Assembly: GCF_000758705.1 (NCBI RefSeq)
Contig: NZ_CP009287.1
Location: forward strand, 6,634,001-6,698,000
Length of the DNA: 64,000 nucleotides
Reading direction: 5' to 3'
DNA from: Paenibacillus graminis
GTDB lineage: Bacteria > Bacillota > Bacilli > Paenibacillales > Paenibacillaceae
Shown here: one piece after another, positions 48,323 through 58,134 of the stretch
How positions within the stretch are numbered: position 1 is the first letter of the stretch
Layout of the letters: the number at the start of each line of letters is the position of its first letter
Notes under the pieces: model-generated
What the model saw: the letters and a program-made list of their open reading frames with translations, nothing else
Database searches by the model: none
Told to the model about the DNA's origin: nothing
Translations under genes and position numbers: made by a program

Positions 48323-48352
48323 TAATCCACAACATATCAGGAGGTATGTCAA

Positions 48353-49095
48353 ATGAGTCAATCCCTGCAAGGCAAGGTTGAATAGTTACCGGGTCGTCGA
48401 GAGGCATTGGACGGAGTGTCGCGGAGAGATTAGCGGAAGAAGGTGCTTCGGTAGTCATTAACTATTCAAGCAGCCCGAAACAGGCCGAAGAGGTGGTCCA
48501 GGGCATTCAAGCCCAAGGCGGAACCGCTGCGGCGCTTCAGGCCGACATCAGCAAACCTGCACAGATTGAGCAGCTGTATAAGGATACCAAGGCATTATTC
48601 GGAAAAATCGATATTGTGGTCAACAACGCAGGAATTATGATCAACAGCCTGATTGGGGAGGCCACCGAGGAACAGTTCGACAAGCAGTTCGCGATTAACG
48701 TCAAAGGAACCTACTTCTCCTGCCAGCAGGCCTTTCTCCACCTGGAACAGGGCGGGCGCATCATCAACTTCTCCACTTCGGTCAATGGGCAGATGTTCCC
48801 GGCTTACAGTATCTATGCCGGTACCAAAGGCGCCGTGGAGCAGTTCACCCGCCAGCTGGCCAAGGAATTCGGCAGCAAAGGCATCACCATCAATGCGGTT
48901 GCTCCCGGCCCTGTCGCCACAGACTTGTTCCTGGAGGGCAAATCGGAAGCACAGCTTGAGGGACTGAAGAAGGCCAATGCCTTCGGACGCCTGGGCCAGC
49001 CGGAGGATATTGCCGGAGTGGTCAGCTTCCTTGCAGCAGAACAGTCGGGATGGATCACCGGCCAGACGCTCCGCGTGAACGGCGGATTTATCTAA
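48353..49095 (+). pseudogene. Short-chain dehydrogenase/reductase with an early frameshift
   Basis: Starts MSQSLQGKV at ATG 48353 with CAGGAGG upstream, then meets TAG at 48383. One missing base near 48380 restores the expected IVTGSSRGIGRSVAERLAEEG, with the TGxxxGxG cofactor motif, and the rest is intact: NNAGIM, catalytic YSIYAGTKGAVEQF (Tyr-x3-Lys variant Y-A-G-T-K), VAPGPVATDLF and the end ITGQTLRVNGGFI. With the base restored it would be 247 aa, a normal classical SDR. A downstream GTG at 48493 could make an N-terminally truncated, cofactor-site-less protein. Either a recent pseudogene or a sequencing error. It overlaps the convergent kinase gene by three bases. Confidence 0.85.
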
Positions 49096-50153
49096 GACTG
49101 TATAGGCAAAACGACTACACAAGCCGTCCCTTCCCCTGGGCGGCTTGTGATGGTTATGCCGCCTCCATGGATGTCGACGATTTTTTTGACCAGCGACAAG
49201 CCAAGCCCGCTTCCGCCTTCACTAGTGCTTCTGGCTTTGTCCACCTTATAGAAGCGCTCGAAGATGCGGGGCAGCTCGTCCTCGGCAATCCCGATGCCGT
49301 TATCCTTGACTTCGACTTCCACCCGGTTATCCAGGGTCCGCAGACGGACCGTAATCATCCCGCCCTGGGGAGTGAATTTGATGCTGTTATGCAGCAGGTT
49401 GGTCCATACCTGGCTCAGCAGGTCTTTTACAGCTTGGACAGTAACCTCATCCAGTTCAGCCTCGACGTCGATATTCTTGCCCAGCCACTGCGGCTCACAG
49501 GCCAGAATCATCTCCTGGAGCTGCTTATCCAGCCGGTACGCGGTGCGCTCGAACGGAAAGCTCTCCGCCTCCAGCGCTGACAGCTTCAGCAGATTGTCGC
49601 TGAGGCCGGAGAGGCGGCTGCCCTCTGCTTCAATGATGTCGAGATAATGAGCCCTGCTCTCCGCACTCAGCCCTTCATCCCGCAGGGCGCGCGCGAAGCC
49701 GCGAATCGAGGTGAGAGGGGACTGAATCTCATGCGAGACATTGGAGATAAAGTCCTGGCGCATCGTCTCCATCCGGCTAAGCTCGCTGGCCATTTCGTTG
49801 ATGCCTTCAACAATACTGCCGAACTGCCCGTAACGCCTGTCGTTCTCCAGCTCCACCTTGAAATTCCCCTTGGAAATTTGCCGGATCGCTGTAATAATCT
49901 GGAGATAAAAGGTCCGTTCGTCTCCTCTCAGATGTCCGACCAGTGCCGCGATGGCGGCAAACAGGAACAGAATGAGAAACTGGAGCAGCATGGTCAGCAA
50001 TTGGAACCTGTAGGGCGTAAGGGACCAGTTAAAATGCTTCTCGAGCAGCTTTAGTCCGAAATACCCGCCGTTCCAGGAAAGATAGAAGCCTGCGATGACC
50101 ATGATTATCCCCATGACCCTTTTCACAATCTCTCCGGCTCTGCTTCCGCCCAT
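49092..50153 (-). CDS. Sensor histidine kinase
   Basis: Two-component kinase, 353 aa. Two transmembrane helices (about 12-32 and 50-72) with a short outer loop, a HAMP-like segment (RQISKGNFKVELENDRRYG), HisKA with the phospho-His in NVSHEIQSPLTSIRGFARAL and an ATPase domain with N box WTNLLHNSIKFTPQGG, G1 DNGIGIAEDELPRIFERFYK and G2 GGSGLGLSLVKKI. Short sensor loop suggests intramembrane sensing, as in kinases tied to ABC exporters. Follows the response regulator gene with no gap and the ribosome site GGAGGGGG inside it. Confidence 0.93.
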   Translation of the reverse strand: MGGSRAGEIVKRVMGIIMVIAGFYLSWNGGYFGLKLLEKHFNWSLTPYRFQLLTMLLQFLILFLFAAIAALVGHLRGDERTFYLQIITAIRQISKGNFKVELENDRRYGQFGSIVEGINEMASELSRMETMRQDFISNVSHEIQSPLTSIRGFARALRDEGLSAESRAHYLDIIEAEGSRLSGLSDNLLKLSALEAESFPFERTAYRLDKQLQEMILACEPQWLGKNIDVEAELDEVTVQAVKDLLSQVWTNLLHNSIKFTPQGGMITVRLRTLDNRVEVEVKDNGIGIAEDELPRIFERFYKVDKARSTSEGGSGLGLSLVKKIVDIHGGGITITSRPGEGTACVVVLPIQS

Positions 50154-50831
50154 CTATTTATCCCCCTCCAGACGGTAGCCCAGACCACGGACCGTACGAA
50201 TGGCAAAACCATAGTTCTCCGCGGGAAAACGGTCACGCAAACGGCCCACATGCACATCCAGCGTGCGTTCATTTCCTTCAAAATCATATCCCCAGATCTC
50301 TTCAATCAGCCGGTCGCGCGTCAGCGTCTGCCCCGGATAGCTGGCCAGCTTGAACAGCAGCTCAAACTCCTTCAGCGGCAGCGTAATGCTTCCCTGATCT
50401 GCGGTCACCTCGTAGGTTTTGCGGTTCATGCGCAAACTGCCTACATTTACGCTCTGTGCGGCAGAAATCTGGTACCGCTTCAGCAGGGCTTTGACCCTGG
50501 CGATCAGCACCGGAGGCTCAAACGGCTTGACCAGATAATCGTCGGTTCCCAGCTCGAAGCCTTTGACGATCTGCGAGGTTTCGCCTTTGGCCGTCAGCAT
50601 CAGAATCGGAATATCATAGCTCCGGCGCAGCGCCTTGCACAGCTCCCAGCCATCCATATTCGGCATCATGACATCAATGACTGCAAGATCCACTCCATTA
50701 TCCTCTAGCAGCCGCAGCGCCTCAATACCATCGGAAGCACCGTATACCTCCTCCATGCCTTCAGCTCTCAAAAAGACTTCCACCAATTCGCGGATGTGCG
50801 GATCGTCGTCCACTACCAGGATTTTGGCCAT
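50154..50831 (-). CDS. OmpR-family response regulator
   Basis: DNA-binding partner of the adjacent kinase, 225 aa. Receiver domain with MAKILVVDDDPHIREL, phospho-Asp in DLAVIDVMMPNMDGWEL and KPFEPPVLIARVKALL; winged-helix output domain with ELLFKLASYPGQTLTRDRL and GNERTLDVHVGRLRDRF. ATG 50831 matches the family N-terminus; AAGGAGG lies 12 bases upstream. The gene starts inside the last 71 bases of the ABC exporter gene in another frame. Confidence 0.94.
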   Translation of the reverse strand: MAKILVVDDDPHIRELVEVFLRAEGMEEVYGASDGIEALRLLEDNGVDLAVIDVMMPNMDGWELCKALRRSYDIPILMLTAKGETSQIVKGFELGTDDYLVKPFEPPVLIARVKALLKRYQISAAQSVNVGSLRMNRKTYEVTADQGSITLPLKEFELLFKLASYPGQTLTRDRLIEEIWGYDFEGNERTLDVHVGRLRDRFPAENYGFAIRTVRGLGYRLEGDK

Positions 50832-52626
50832 TCTTCGCAGAACCCTCCTTTTCACCGCCGCCCGGAAGCACCGGTGTATTCAATTGCAGCTGCTGCTCGG
50901 CAAACTCCCGGTACAGCTCATGCTCCCGCAGCAGTTCTTCATGTGTTCCCCTGCCGGTAACCCGGCCCTTCTCCATAAAGATAAGCTGATCCGCATTTAC
51001 AACTGTCGCCAGCCGGTGCGCAATGACAATCGTCGTCCGCCCCTTCATCAGATTGGACAAGGCCTTCTGCACCACTGCCTCCGACTGGCTGTCGAGACTT
51101 GCGGTCGCTTCGTCGAGCATCAGAATCTTCGGATCACGCAGCAGCGCCCGGGCAATGGCGATCCGCTGGCGCTGTCCGCCGGACAGCTTCACCCCGCGTT
51201 CGCCGACATCGGTATCATAGCCGTGCGGAAGCTCACTGATGAAGCCGTCGGCATAGGCCATCGCCGCCACACGGCGCAGCTCCTCCACGCCAACCTCCCG
51301 GTTCAGGCCGTAAGTGAGGTTATCGGCAATCGTGCCGGAGAGCAGCGGGCTTTCCTGGGATACGTAGCCGATCTGCTTGCGCCAGGAACGCAGAGAGAAA
51401 TTCGATATCGGCTTCGACCCCAGCCTGATCCCTCCGCCCAGCGGTTCATAGAACCGTTCCAGCAGCGAGAAGAGCGTCGTTTTGCCGCCGCCGCTCGGTC
51501 CGACAATCGCCGTTACCTGTCCCGGCTGCATGGAGAAGCTTACTCCGCTAAGCACCGGGTCGCCTGTTGTGTAGCCAAAGCTCAAATTATCGATCACTAT
51601 GGCTTCTTCTGCTCCTTTGGCTTCCTCTATCCCCTCGTAGATCTCCTCATCGGCCGCAAGGGTCTCAATGATCCGTTCGGAAGCGCCTTTGGCCTTTTGA
51701 ATCTGCGTGAAAAACTGGGTCAGCTGGGTCAGCGGCATCACAATCTGAATCAAATACAGGATGAAAGCGACCAATTCCCCGGCCGTCAGCGCGCCTGAGG
51801 ACACCTGCATTCCGCCGTAGCCGATAACGACCACCAGCAGCATCATAAATACAAAGGAGACCAGCGGACTGATCATGGCGCTGATTTTGCCCTCACGGAT
51901 GCCGAAGGACAACAGGTTCATGATTCCGGTACGTCCGGCCTCATATTCCTTCTGTTCCGCGCCTGAGGATTTCACCAGCCGGATTTCGGACAAGACCCCG
52001 CTGAGCGTAGCGGTAAAGGATGCGGTTTCGTCCTGGGTACCCTTGGAGATTTTGTACATCTGCCGGCCCAGCGGCACCAGAATCAGTGCGGATAACGGGA
52101 GTACTGTGAATAGCACCAGCGTCATTTGCCAGTTCAGATAGAGCAGTACGGCAATCGAGCCGACGATGGAGATCACCCCGGTGAACAGGCTCGCTAAATG
52201 TTCTGAAATCAGAGTTTTGATAATCCCTGTGTCGTTCGTCATCCGGCTGACACTCTCTCCGGTGCGGTTGTCGTTGTAGTAAGCTACCGGCAGTACTAGA
52301 AATTTACGCCACAACCGGTCCCGCAGTCCCGCTACAGCCTTCTGCCCGACATAATTCAGCAGATAGATCGAGATCCCTCCGGCGATCGTCTGGGCAATAA
52401 AAGCCCCGGCAATCCCGGCAATCTGCAGCTTGCTGATCGAAGCCAGGGAGAAGCCGTCCACCAGATTCTTGGTGAACATGGGTATCACAAGACCCACCAG
52501 GGTCGATATCATGCTAAGCGCAACAGCAAACACCAATAGCCCATACGAAGGCTTGGCGCTGTGCAGGAGCTTCAGAAACGACTTCAGGGACGCCCCCTGT
52601 TTCTTATCAGATTGATTATTGTTCAT
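50761..52626 (-). CDS. ABC multidrug-type half-transporter (BmrA/LmrA-like)
   Basis: Exporter with fused membrane and ATPase domains, 621 aa. Six transmembrane helices in residues about 28-320, then the nucleotide-binding domain: Walker A IVGPSGGGKTTLFSLLERF, Q loop IGYVSQESPLLSG, signature VKLSGGQRQRIAIARALL, Walker B ILMLDEATASLDSQSE and the H loop IVIAHRLATV. The C-terminal 25 residues (after LPGGGEKE) lie in the overlap with the response regulator gene and look unconserved. It heads an operon with the two-component genes; substrate unknown, possibly an antimicrobial or lipid. Confidence 0.94.
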   Translation of the reverse strand: MNNNQSDKKQGASLKSFLKLLHSAKPSYGLLVFAVALSMISTLVGLVIPMFTKNLVDGFSLASISKLQIAGIAGAFIAQTIAGGISIYLLNYVGQKAVAGLRDRLWRKFLVLPVAYYNDNRTGESVSRMTNDTGIIKTLISEHLASLFTGVISIVGSIAVLLYLNWQMTLVLFTVLPLSALILVPLGRQMYKISKGTQDETASFTATLSGVLSEIRLVKSSGAEQKEYEAGRTGIMNLLSFGIREGKISAMISPLVSFVFMMLLVVVIGYGGMQVSSGALTAGELVAFILYLIQIVMPLTQLTQFFTQIQKAKGASERIIETLAADEEIYEGIEEAKGAEEAIVIDNLSFGYTTGDPVLSGVSFSMQPGQVTAIVGPSGGGKTTLFSLLERFYEPLGGGIRLGSKPISNFSLRSWRKQIGYVSQESPLLSGTIADNLTYGLNREVGVEELRRVAAMAYADGFISELPHGYDTDVGERGVKLSGGQRQRIAIARALLRDPKILMLDEATASLDSQSEAVVQKALSNLMKGRTTIVIAHRLATVVNADQLIFMEKGRVTGRGTHEELLREHELYREFAEQQLQLNTPVLPGGGEKEGSAKNGQNPGSGRRSAHPRIGGSLFES

Positions 52627-52718
52627 GGATGTTCCCCTTTTCCAGCGGATCGATATCAGGGACCTCCGGGGTCCCCTGCCGCCTTAACTCTACTGTAACC
52701 CGGCAATGTAAACTGAAA

Positions 52719-53384
52719 TTAAACAGAGGAATCATCCGCCGGTGCGGAAACCAGCTTCAGAGCTGCGGCATAATCCTCCGGTGTATTCATGTTGTACAAA
52801 GGGGAAGGCCCTGACGGGCCGCCCGTGAAGCCTGCCTCCGGAATATAGAGCACCTCCAGAGCGTCCAGGCATTCCATGACTCTGAACCGCCGCCCCTGCA
52901 GCGCTTCTTCCAGAACCCGCAGCACGCGCTTATGGAAGAGTCCAAGCAGCGGCTGAACACGGCCGGAATTGGACACTGAAACTACAGCATCAACCTGCAG
53001 GCAATCCCCGTTATAATTAGGCACAAGCTCCCGGCTAGGTTCTTCAACCGAACCCATCATATACCGCATAAATTCCGCTGAGGCAAACGGCAGATCACAG
53101 GCAGCCACCACGCTCCATTCCGTGGGGGCTTGGTACAGCGCCGCGTGAAGTCCGGCCAGCGGGCCGCAGCCCGGATAACGGTCAATGATTTGGGGCAGCT
53201 GCAAAAACCGGTAAGCCTCCCGCTCCTGCTCCCCGCAGGCTATGACTGTACCTGCGGCCACCTTGGACAGCTCATCCGCCAGGCGGGCAATGACTGTTCT
53301 GCCGCCAAGCTCGAGCAGCGCCTTATCACGGCCCATTCGTCTGGAATATCCTCCCGACAGCAAAATCCCCGTGAACTGTGGCAT
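52719..53384 (-). CDS. mobA: Molybdenum cofactor guanylyltransferase
   Basis: Attaches GMP to molybdopterin to give MGD. The 221-aa protein has the nucleotidyltransferase start FTGILLSGGYSRRMGRDKALLEL, GPLAGLHAALYQAP, and the metal-binding VVAACDLPFASAEFM. GGGAGGAG lies seven bases before ATG. It stands alone on the minus strand after the ABC operon; moaA is 12 kb away. The final residues (APADDSSV) are variable. Confidence 0.92.
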   Translation of the reverse strand: MPQFTGILLSGGYSRRMGRDKALLELGGRTVIARLADELSKVAAGTVIACGEQEREAYRFLQLPQIIDRYPGCGPLAGLHAALYQAPTEWSVVAACDLPFASAEFMRYMMGSVEEPSRELVPNYNGDCLQVDAVVSVSNSGRVQPLLGLFHKRVLRVLEEALQGRRFRVMECLDALEVLYIPEAGFTGGPSGPSPLYNMNTPEDYAAALKLVSAPADDSSV

Positions 53385-53472
53385 CTTTTCTCCTCCCGGC
53401 TCTCATATTTGTAGCATTCTGAAGTTATCGTATCAGACTTTACAGCGGGAGAACAGCTGACGCCTGCAGCAG

Positions 53473-53832
53473 AACAGGAACAAACCGACTACGCCGCCCT
53501 TCACCGGATAACGCAGCTGTCCCGGATTTCAATTTAGCGCTGCCTGGGCCTGGAGGACCTTTCATGAATCCGGCGGCAATACAAGGTGGAAAAAGGATCA
53601 CTAATTCTGCTCATTTCGCTCCTGAGTGGATAGAACCACTCAATTAGTTTTCCTTTTTCCACTTAAATTCCTCTTCTGTTGATTTCTAGGGGAAACAAGT
53701 TCCCTTTCTCCAACTATTGATTGTTGTTCACCTGCTTCTCCGCCAGCGCGAGCCGGAAAAGGCTAACGAATCCGGCGGATTTCCGCTCTTATGGGTGAAT
53801 TCGCTGAATTCACGTCAACTGTTCCCCAACTT
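53473..53832. repeat. Dispersed intergenic repeat, copy D
   Basis: Long copy of the family at 901-1217, sharing with copy B the tail CACCTGCTTCTCCGCCAGC and AATTCGCTGAATTCACGTC. Blocks GTGGAAAAAGGATCACTAAT (53585) and CCTTTTTCCACTTAAAT (53651) face each other across a loop of about 50 bases. It fills most of the 650-base gap between mobA and the sensor-kinase gene. 53833-54037 hold no supported ORF. Confidence 0.82.
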
Positions 53833-54037
53833 CATGCCTATTTATCGGCAAAGGTGGTAATCGCAATTTCCTATATAGTAAAAAACAGACTGTTGATTTT
53901 GCAGGGGTCTGTGCTACTCTATGTTCGGAGGGGACGCTATCATCCGGCAGGCTAGAACGGCTGCAAGCCAATCTCATCTGTACAAAAATGTTACCGTTAA
54001 CATTTCTTAAGATCTTCTCTAACAAAGGAGTCATTTC

Positions 54038-55840
54038 ATGAAGCGTTATTTCGCCGACCGGCCTATTCAATCCAAATTGCTGATCTGCTTCCTGCCCATC
54101 CTGGTTCTATCCGTTGTTCTGACCGGCTTCTTCTCCTATCTGTCCTCAAGCCGGCAATTAAAAGAAAACGCTTTCTACGCGCTGTCTGACACCACTCATC
54201 AAACCGCTCTGTTCATGAACGATAAATTCATGACCATATTCGAGCAGCTAGTCAGGCTTGAGCGGAATGATGCCTTGGGCAGTATCCTGTCGGGGGAAGG
54301 ACAGACAGCCGAGCAGCACCGGTACGATGATCTGATCGAGCTGCACAAGCAGCTTGACGATGTATACCATTCCTATTTTCAAATGATTGATTCCATCTTT
54401 GTGGCCTTCAATAACGGGAGGTCCTTCAATCTGCAGCAGGAATACGTCCCCCGGCAGGTACATATTGATCTGGACGGCTGGCTGAAGCGCTATAACACTT
54501 CGAAGAAAGGGTACTACTGGCTGAACAGCCATAAAGATACCATCTTCGAAACCGTAGAACAGCGAAAGGTAATGAGCAGCTTCAAAATGATCGGCACCGA
54601 AAGCTCACCGGTCAGCGGCATTGTACTGATTAATTTACGGGAAAGCTATTTCCTCGACATTATGGAGAATGTGAATATCTCTCCCGGCGGGACATTGGTG
54701 CTGATCAGTCCGGAAGGCGCCCTATTCTCCAAAGAGCTGGATAAGGGGTATGAGCTGAGCAGGGACACGATCACCGCGCTAAGAAACAGCACCGCTGGCA
54801 GTGGCAGCTTCTCAACGGACAGCAAAGAAGGGCGTAAAATGGCTATCGCCTACAATACCCTTCCGCTTAACCACTGGGTGCTTGCCGCCGTTGTTCCCGA
54901 GAAGGATATTCTGGAGGGAGCCAACCGGATCAAGTATATTACTCTGGTGATTATGGTCTTCATTCTTATCGTGGTCAGTCTGGCGGCAGCCGTTGTCGCA
55001 CGCAACCTCAGCAACCCCCTCCGCTACCTGTCCAAGCAGGTTAAGCGCTTCGAACGGGGCGATTTCACCGTCAGCTTCGCTCTGGACCAGCATAATGAAA
55101 TGGGCGTTCTGGCCCGCGGGCTCTCCGGGCTGCTGGCTTCGGTTGTCCAACTGCTTGATAAGGTGCGCAGCGAGCAGGAGAAGAAGCGCCAGATTGAGCT
55201 TCAGGCCATGCAGGCGCAGATTCAGCCGCATTTTCTCTACAACACGCTTAGTTCAATTAAGCATCTGATCGATATGAATGAGCGGCAGCGGGCCTCGACG
55301 ATGGTTAGCGCACTAACCTCCTATTTCCGGATCAGCATCAGCAAAGGCCGGGAGATCATTCCCGTCCGGGAAGAGATGGAGCATGTGCGCAGCTACCTGA
55401 TGATTCTGAACATCCGCTACAGCCAGGAGTTTGATTATGAAATCAAAGTGGCGGACGAGCTTCTGGAGCTTCCCATTCTCAAGCTGACGCTACAGCCCAT
55501 CGTTGAAAATGCCATTTACCACGGCATCAAAAACAAACATGGCCAGGGCCACCTTTCCGTTACCGGCTACCGCGAGGGGGATAACGCCGTTTTTGAAGTA
55601 TACGACAATGGACATGGCATCAGTGAGGCCAAGCTCTCCCAGCTCCGGGCGTCACTGCAATCGGATACGGCCGCTTATGAGGCCATCACTTACGGGCTGT
55701 GGAACGCCCATATGCGCATTTTGCTGCATTTCGGGAACAGCTACGGATTACAGCTGGACAGTGAAGAAGGAGTATACACACGGGTGAAGGTGTACCTTCC
55801 CTTTGCCAATAAAGCGAAAGGAGAGAGTGCCGATGCTTAA
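54038..55840 (+). CDS. YesM-type sensor histidine kinase
   Basis: Membrane sensor of the carbohydrate locus, 600 aa. TM helices at about 14-36 and 295-320 frame a large extracellular dCache-like sensor; then HAMP (ARNLSNPLRYLSKQVKRFERG) and a His_kinase domain with the phospho-His in IQPHFLYNTLSSIKHLIDM, and an ATPase N box LQPIVENAIYHGIKNKHGQG with DNGHGISE. Ribosome site AAAGGAG. Overlaps the response-regulator gene by eight bases. Confidence 0.94.
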   Translation: MKRYFADRPIQSKLLICFLPILVLSVVLTGFFSYLSSSRQLKENAFYALSDTTHQTALFMNDKFMTIFEQLVRLERNDALGSILSGEGQTAEQHRYDDLIELHKQLDDVYHSYFQMIDSIFVAFNNGRSFNLQQEYVPRQVHIDLDGWLKRYNTSKKGYYWLNSHKDTIFETVEQRKVMSSFKMIGTESSPVSGIVLINLRESYFLDIMENVNISPGGTLVLISPEGALFSKELDKGYELSRDTITALRNSTAGSGSFSTDSKEGRKMAIAYNTLPLNHWVLAAVVPEKDILEGANRIKYITLVIMVFILIVVSLAAAVVARNLSNPLRYLSKQVKRFERGDFTVSFALDQHNEMGVLARGLSGLLASVVQLLDKVRSEQEKKRQIELQAMQAQIQPHFLYNTLSSIKHLIDMNERQRASTMVSALTSYFRISISKGREIIPVREEMEHVRSYLMILNIRYSQEFDYEIKVADELLELPILKLTLQPIVENAIYHGIKNKHGQGHLSVTGYREGDNAVFEVYDNGHGISEAKLSQLRASLQSDTAAYEAITYGLWNAHMRILLHFGNSYGLQLDSEEGVYTRVKVYLPFANKAKGESADA

Positions 55841-57125
55841 GATGCTGATTGTGGATGATGACAAGTGGATTCGGGAAGGCCTGCGGGCCAACGTAAAATG
55901 GAGCCGGGAAGGCATTGAAGTAGTTGCAACCGCTGCCAACGGCGAGGAGGGCTGGGAACTGGTGCAGAAGCTCCGGCCGGACATCCTTCTGACGGATATT
56001 CAAATGCCGCTGCTGGACGGCCTGCAGCTTGCCGAGAAGGTTAATGAGCGGTACGTCTTGACCAAGATCATTTTCCTGACCGGCTACGACGATTTCTCCT
56101 ATGCCAAGAAGGCTCTGGACCTGCAGGCTTCCGGTTATATTCTGAAATACGAGGACAATGAGGCTATCCTGCAATCCGTTGCCGAGACAGGGAACAACCT
56201 GCGGAGAGAGAAACGTGAACTGGAAAAGGCCAGAAAGAGCCAGAGCCTGATTGAGAATAAATTTTTTGCCGACCTGCTGTCGGGGGTTCCCAGTGTGGAT
56301 TGGGCCCGCCGGGAGATGGAGCTTCTGGGAATCCGGCCGGAAGGCCCTTATTTCCGGGTCGCGGTGATCCAGCCTGAAGATCTGCAGCGCTTCTCCCGGC
56401 CCGGAATGCTGGAAAATACCGAGCTGCTGCTGTTCTCCATTCAGAACATATGTGCAGAGCAGTTCACAAACCGCCTTCCTAAGCCTTTTTTTGTCCCTTA
56501 CAACCACCGGATCAATATTATCCTGAACCTGGCAGACACGGACGGGACCTCACCATCCGGCTGCTCCCTTGCCACGCTGTTGGAGGACATACGCTATACG
56601 ATTGAGTCCTGCCTAAAAATCCCTGTCAGCATCGGTGTCGGTACGGTCTGCGAAGGCTTCGGGCAAATCCCCTATTCCTACAACAAGGCCCTGGCTGCGG
56701 CCCATATGAAGGATGTCGCGGGCAGATCCGGACTATTTTTCTGTGACGAGATGAGCCATTCCCAGCATTCACACCATACGCTGCTGAAGCAGATGGAGAG
56801 CTATATCCACAAAAATTATGCCGACGAGAATCTCAGCCTGGCAGCCATCGCCGGTGAAATCCACATTTCTCCGTCGTATGTAAGCACACTTTTCAAAAAA
56901 TACAGGGAAATCAACGTCATTGAATACGTAATCCGCATCCGGATGGAAAAAGCCGCTGAGCTGCTTAAACAGACGGATTATAAATCCTATGAGATCAGTG
57001 AAAAGGTAGGGTACGGCAATCCCCAATATTTCAGCGTGCTGTTCAAAAAGCATTATGGCATGTCCCCGTCCGATTACCGTAAATCACAGCGGGATGAACT
57101 GTCAAAGAAAACAAACAACCTTTGA
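55833..57125 (+). CDS. YesN-type AraC-family response regulator
   Basis: Partner of the YesM-type kinase, 430 aa. Receiver at residues 1-120 (LKMLIVDDDKWIREG, phospho-Asp in PDILLTDIQMPLLDG, KYEDNEAIL), a variable middle domain, and two C-terminal AraC HTH motifs (SLAAIAGEIHISPSYVSTLF and YEISEKVGYGNPQYFSVLFK). ATG 55833 with AAAGGAG upstream is used rather than 55803. Likely activates the adjacent sugar ABC and GH43 genes. Confidence 0.94.
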   Translation: MLKMLIVDDDKWIREGLRANVKWSREGIEVVATAANGEEGWELVQKLRPDILLTDIQMPLLDGLQLAEKVNERYVLTKIIFLTGYDDFSYAKKALDLQASGYILKYEDNEAILQSVAETGNNLRREKRELEKARKSQSLIENKFFADLLSGVPSVDWARREMELLGIRPEGPYFRVAVIQPEDLQRFSRPGMLENTELLLFSIQNICAEQFTNRLPKPFFVPYNHRINIILNLADTDGTSPSGCSLATLLEDIRYTIESCLKIPVSIGVGTVCEGFGQIPYSYNKALAAAHMKDVAGRSGLFFCDEMSHSQHSHHTLLKQMESYIHKNYADENLSLAAIAGEIHISPSYVSTLFKKYREINVIEYVIRIRMEKAAELLKQTDYKSYEISEKVGYGNPQYFSVLFKKHYGMSPSDYRKSQRDELSKKTNNL

Positions 57126-57183
57126 AAGATATCTTATTCAGTACATGCGCCTTCTGGATTACGATTGTTCTGGAGGTGCGGTT

Positions 57184-58134
57184 ATGGAAATTACGCGACA
57201 ACCCGGAAACGGCAATCTTGCCTTATCCACACTGAGAAAAAGAAAACGAAAGAAAGGGGAGGCTTGGGTTCCCTACCTGCTGATTGCCCCCACGGTGCTG
57301 CTGATCGCAGGTATTCTCATATTTCCGATCTTCAGGGTATTCGACCTGAGTGTTCAAAGTTATGATTTCACCCGTCTGCAGGATGCGGGCTATATCGGAC
57401 TGGAGAATTTCCGCCATATTTTTACGCAGGATGATCTTTTCTACTCCACCCTCGTCACTACGCTGAAATGGGTATTTTCCGAGGTGGCCCTGCAGCTGGT
57501 ATTCGGACTGATTGTGGCTCTGCTGCTTAACCAGTCTTTCCGGCTGCGCGGTTTGGTCCGTTCGCTGGTGCTGGTCCCCTGGGCTGTGTCGGGAGTGCTG
57601 ACCACGATGCTGTGGTCGCTGATGTTCAACCAGCATATCGGGATCATCAACGACATCCTGCTGAAGCTTGGAATTATCCATGAAAAAATCGCATGGCTCG
57701 CCAATCCGGGCACAGTATTCGGTTCCGTGGTCTTTGCTGAACTGTGGCGGGGCATTCCCTTCTTTGCCATCACTCTGCTTGCGGCCTTGCAGACTATACC
57801 GCATGAGGTGTACGAATCCTGTGAGGTTGATGGGGCCGGAAAGCTGAAGAAGCTGTTCCATATTACGCTCCCTTATCTGAAGGAGAGCATTATCTTTGCC
57901 ACACTGCTCCGGGCGATCTGGGAGTTCAACTCGATTGACATGATTTTTACGATGACCAATGGCGGGCCGATGGATATGACAACGACACTGCCGATTTACA
58001 TGATGAAGACCTCGATTCTGGAGGGCAACTACGGTTACGGATCGGCGCTTGGCGTGGTGACCTTCCTGTTCCTGATGATCTTTGTCATTCTGTATCTGAA
58101 GCTTAACCGGGCAGGGGGCATGCAGGATGAGTAG
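57184..58134 (+). CDS. Sugar ABC transporter permease (LplB/MalF-type)
   Basis: Inner-membrane permease, 316 aa with six helices. The EAA loop reads YESCEVDGAGKLKKLFHITLP, with EAAxxDGA altered to ESCEVDGA. ATG 57184 has GGAGGTGCGGTT directly upstream; the ORF extends upstream into the regulator gene, but without a ribosome site. It overlaps the next permease by eight bases. The partner ATPase is not encoded here; such carbohydrate CUT1 systems commonly share a single MsmK-type ATPase. Confidence 0.93.
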   Translation: MEITRQPGNGNLALSTLRKRKRKKGEAWVPYLLIAPTVLLIAGILIFPIFRVFDLSVQSYDFTRLQDAGYIGLENFRHIFTQDDLFYSTLVTTLKWVFSEVALQLVFGLIVALLLNQSFRLRGLVRSLVLVPWAVSGVLTTMLWSLMFNQHIGIINDILLKLGIIHEKIAWLANPGTVFGSVVFAELWRGIPFFAITLLAALQTIPHEVYESCEVDGAGKLKKLFHITLPYLKESIIFATLLRAIWEFNSIDMIFTMTNGGPMDMTTTLPIYMMKTSILEGNYGYGSALGVVTFLFLMIFVILYLKLNRAGGMQDE

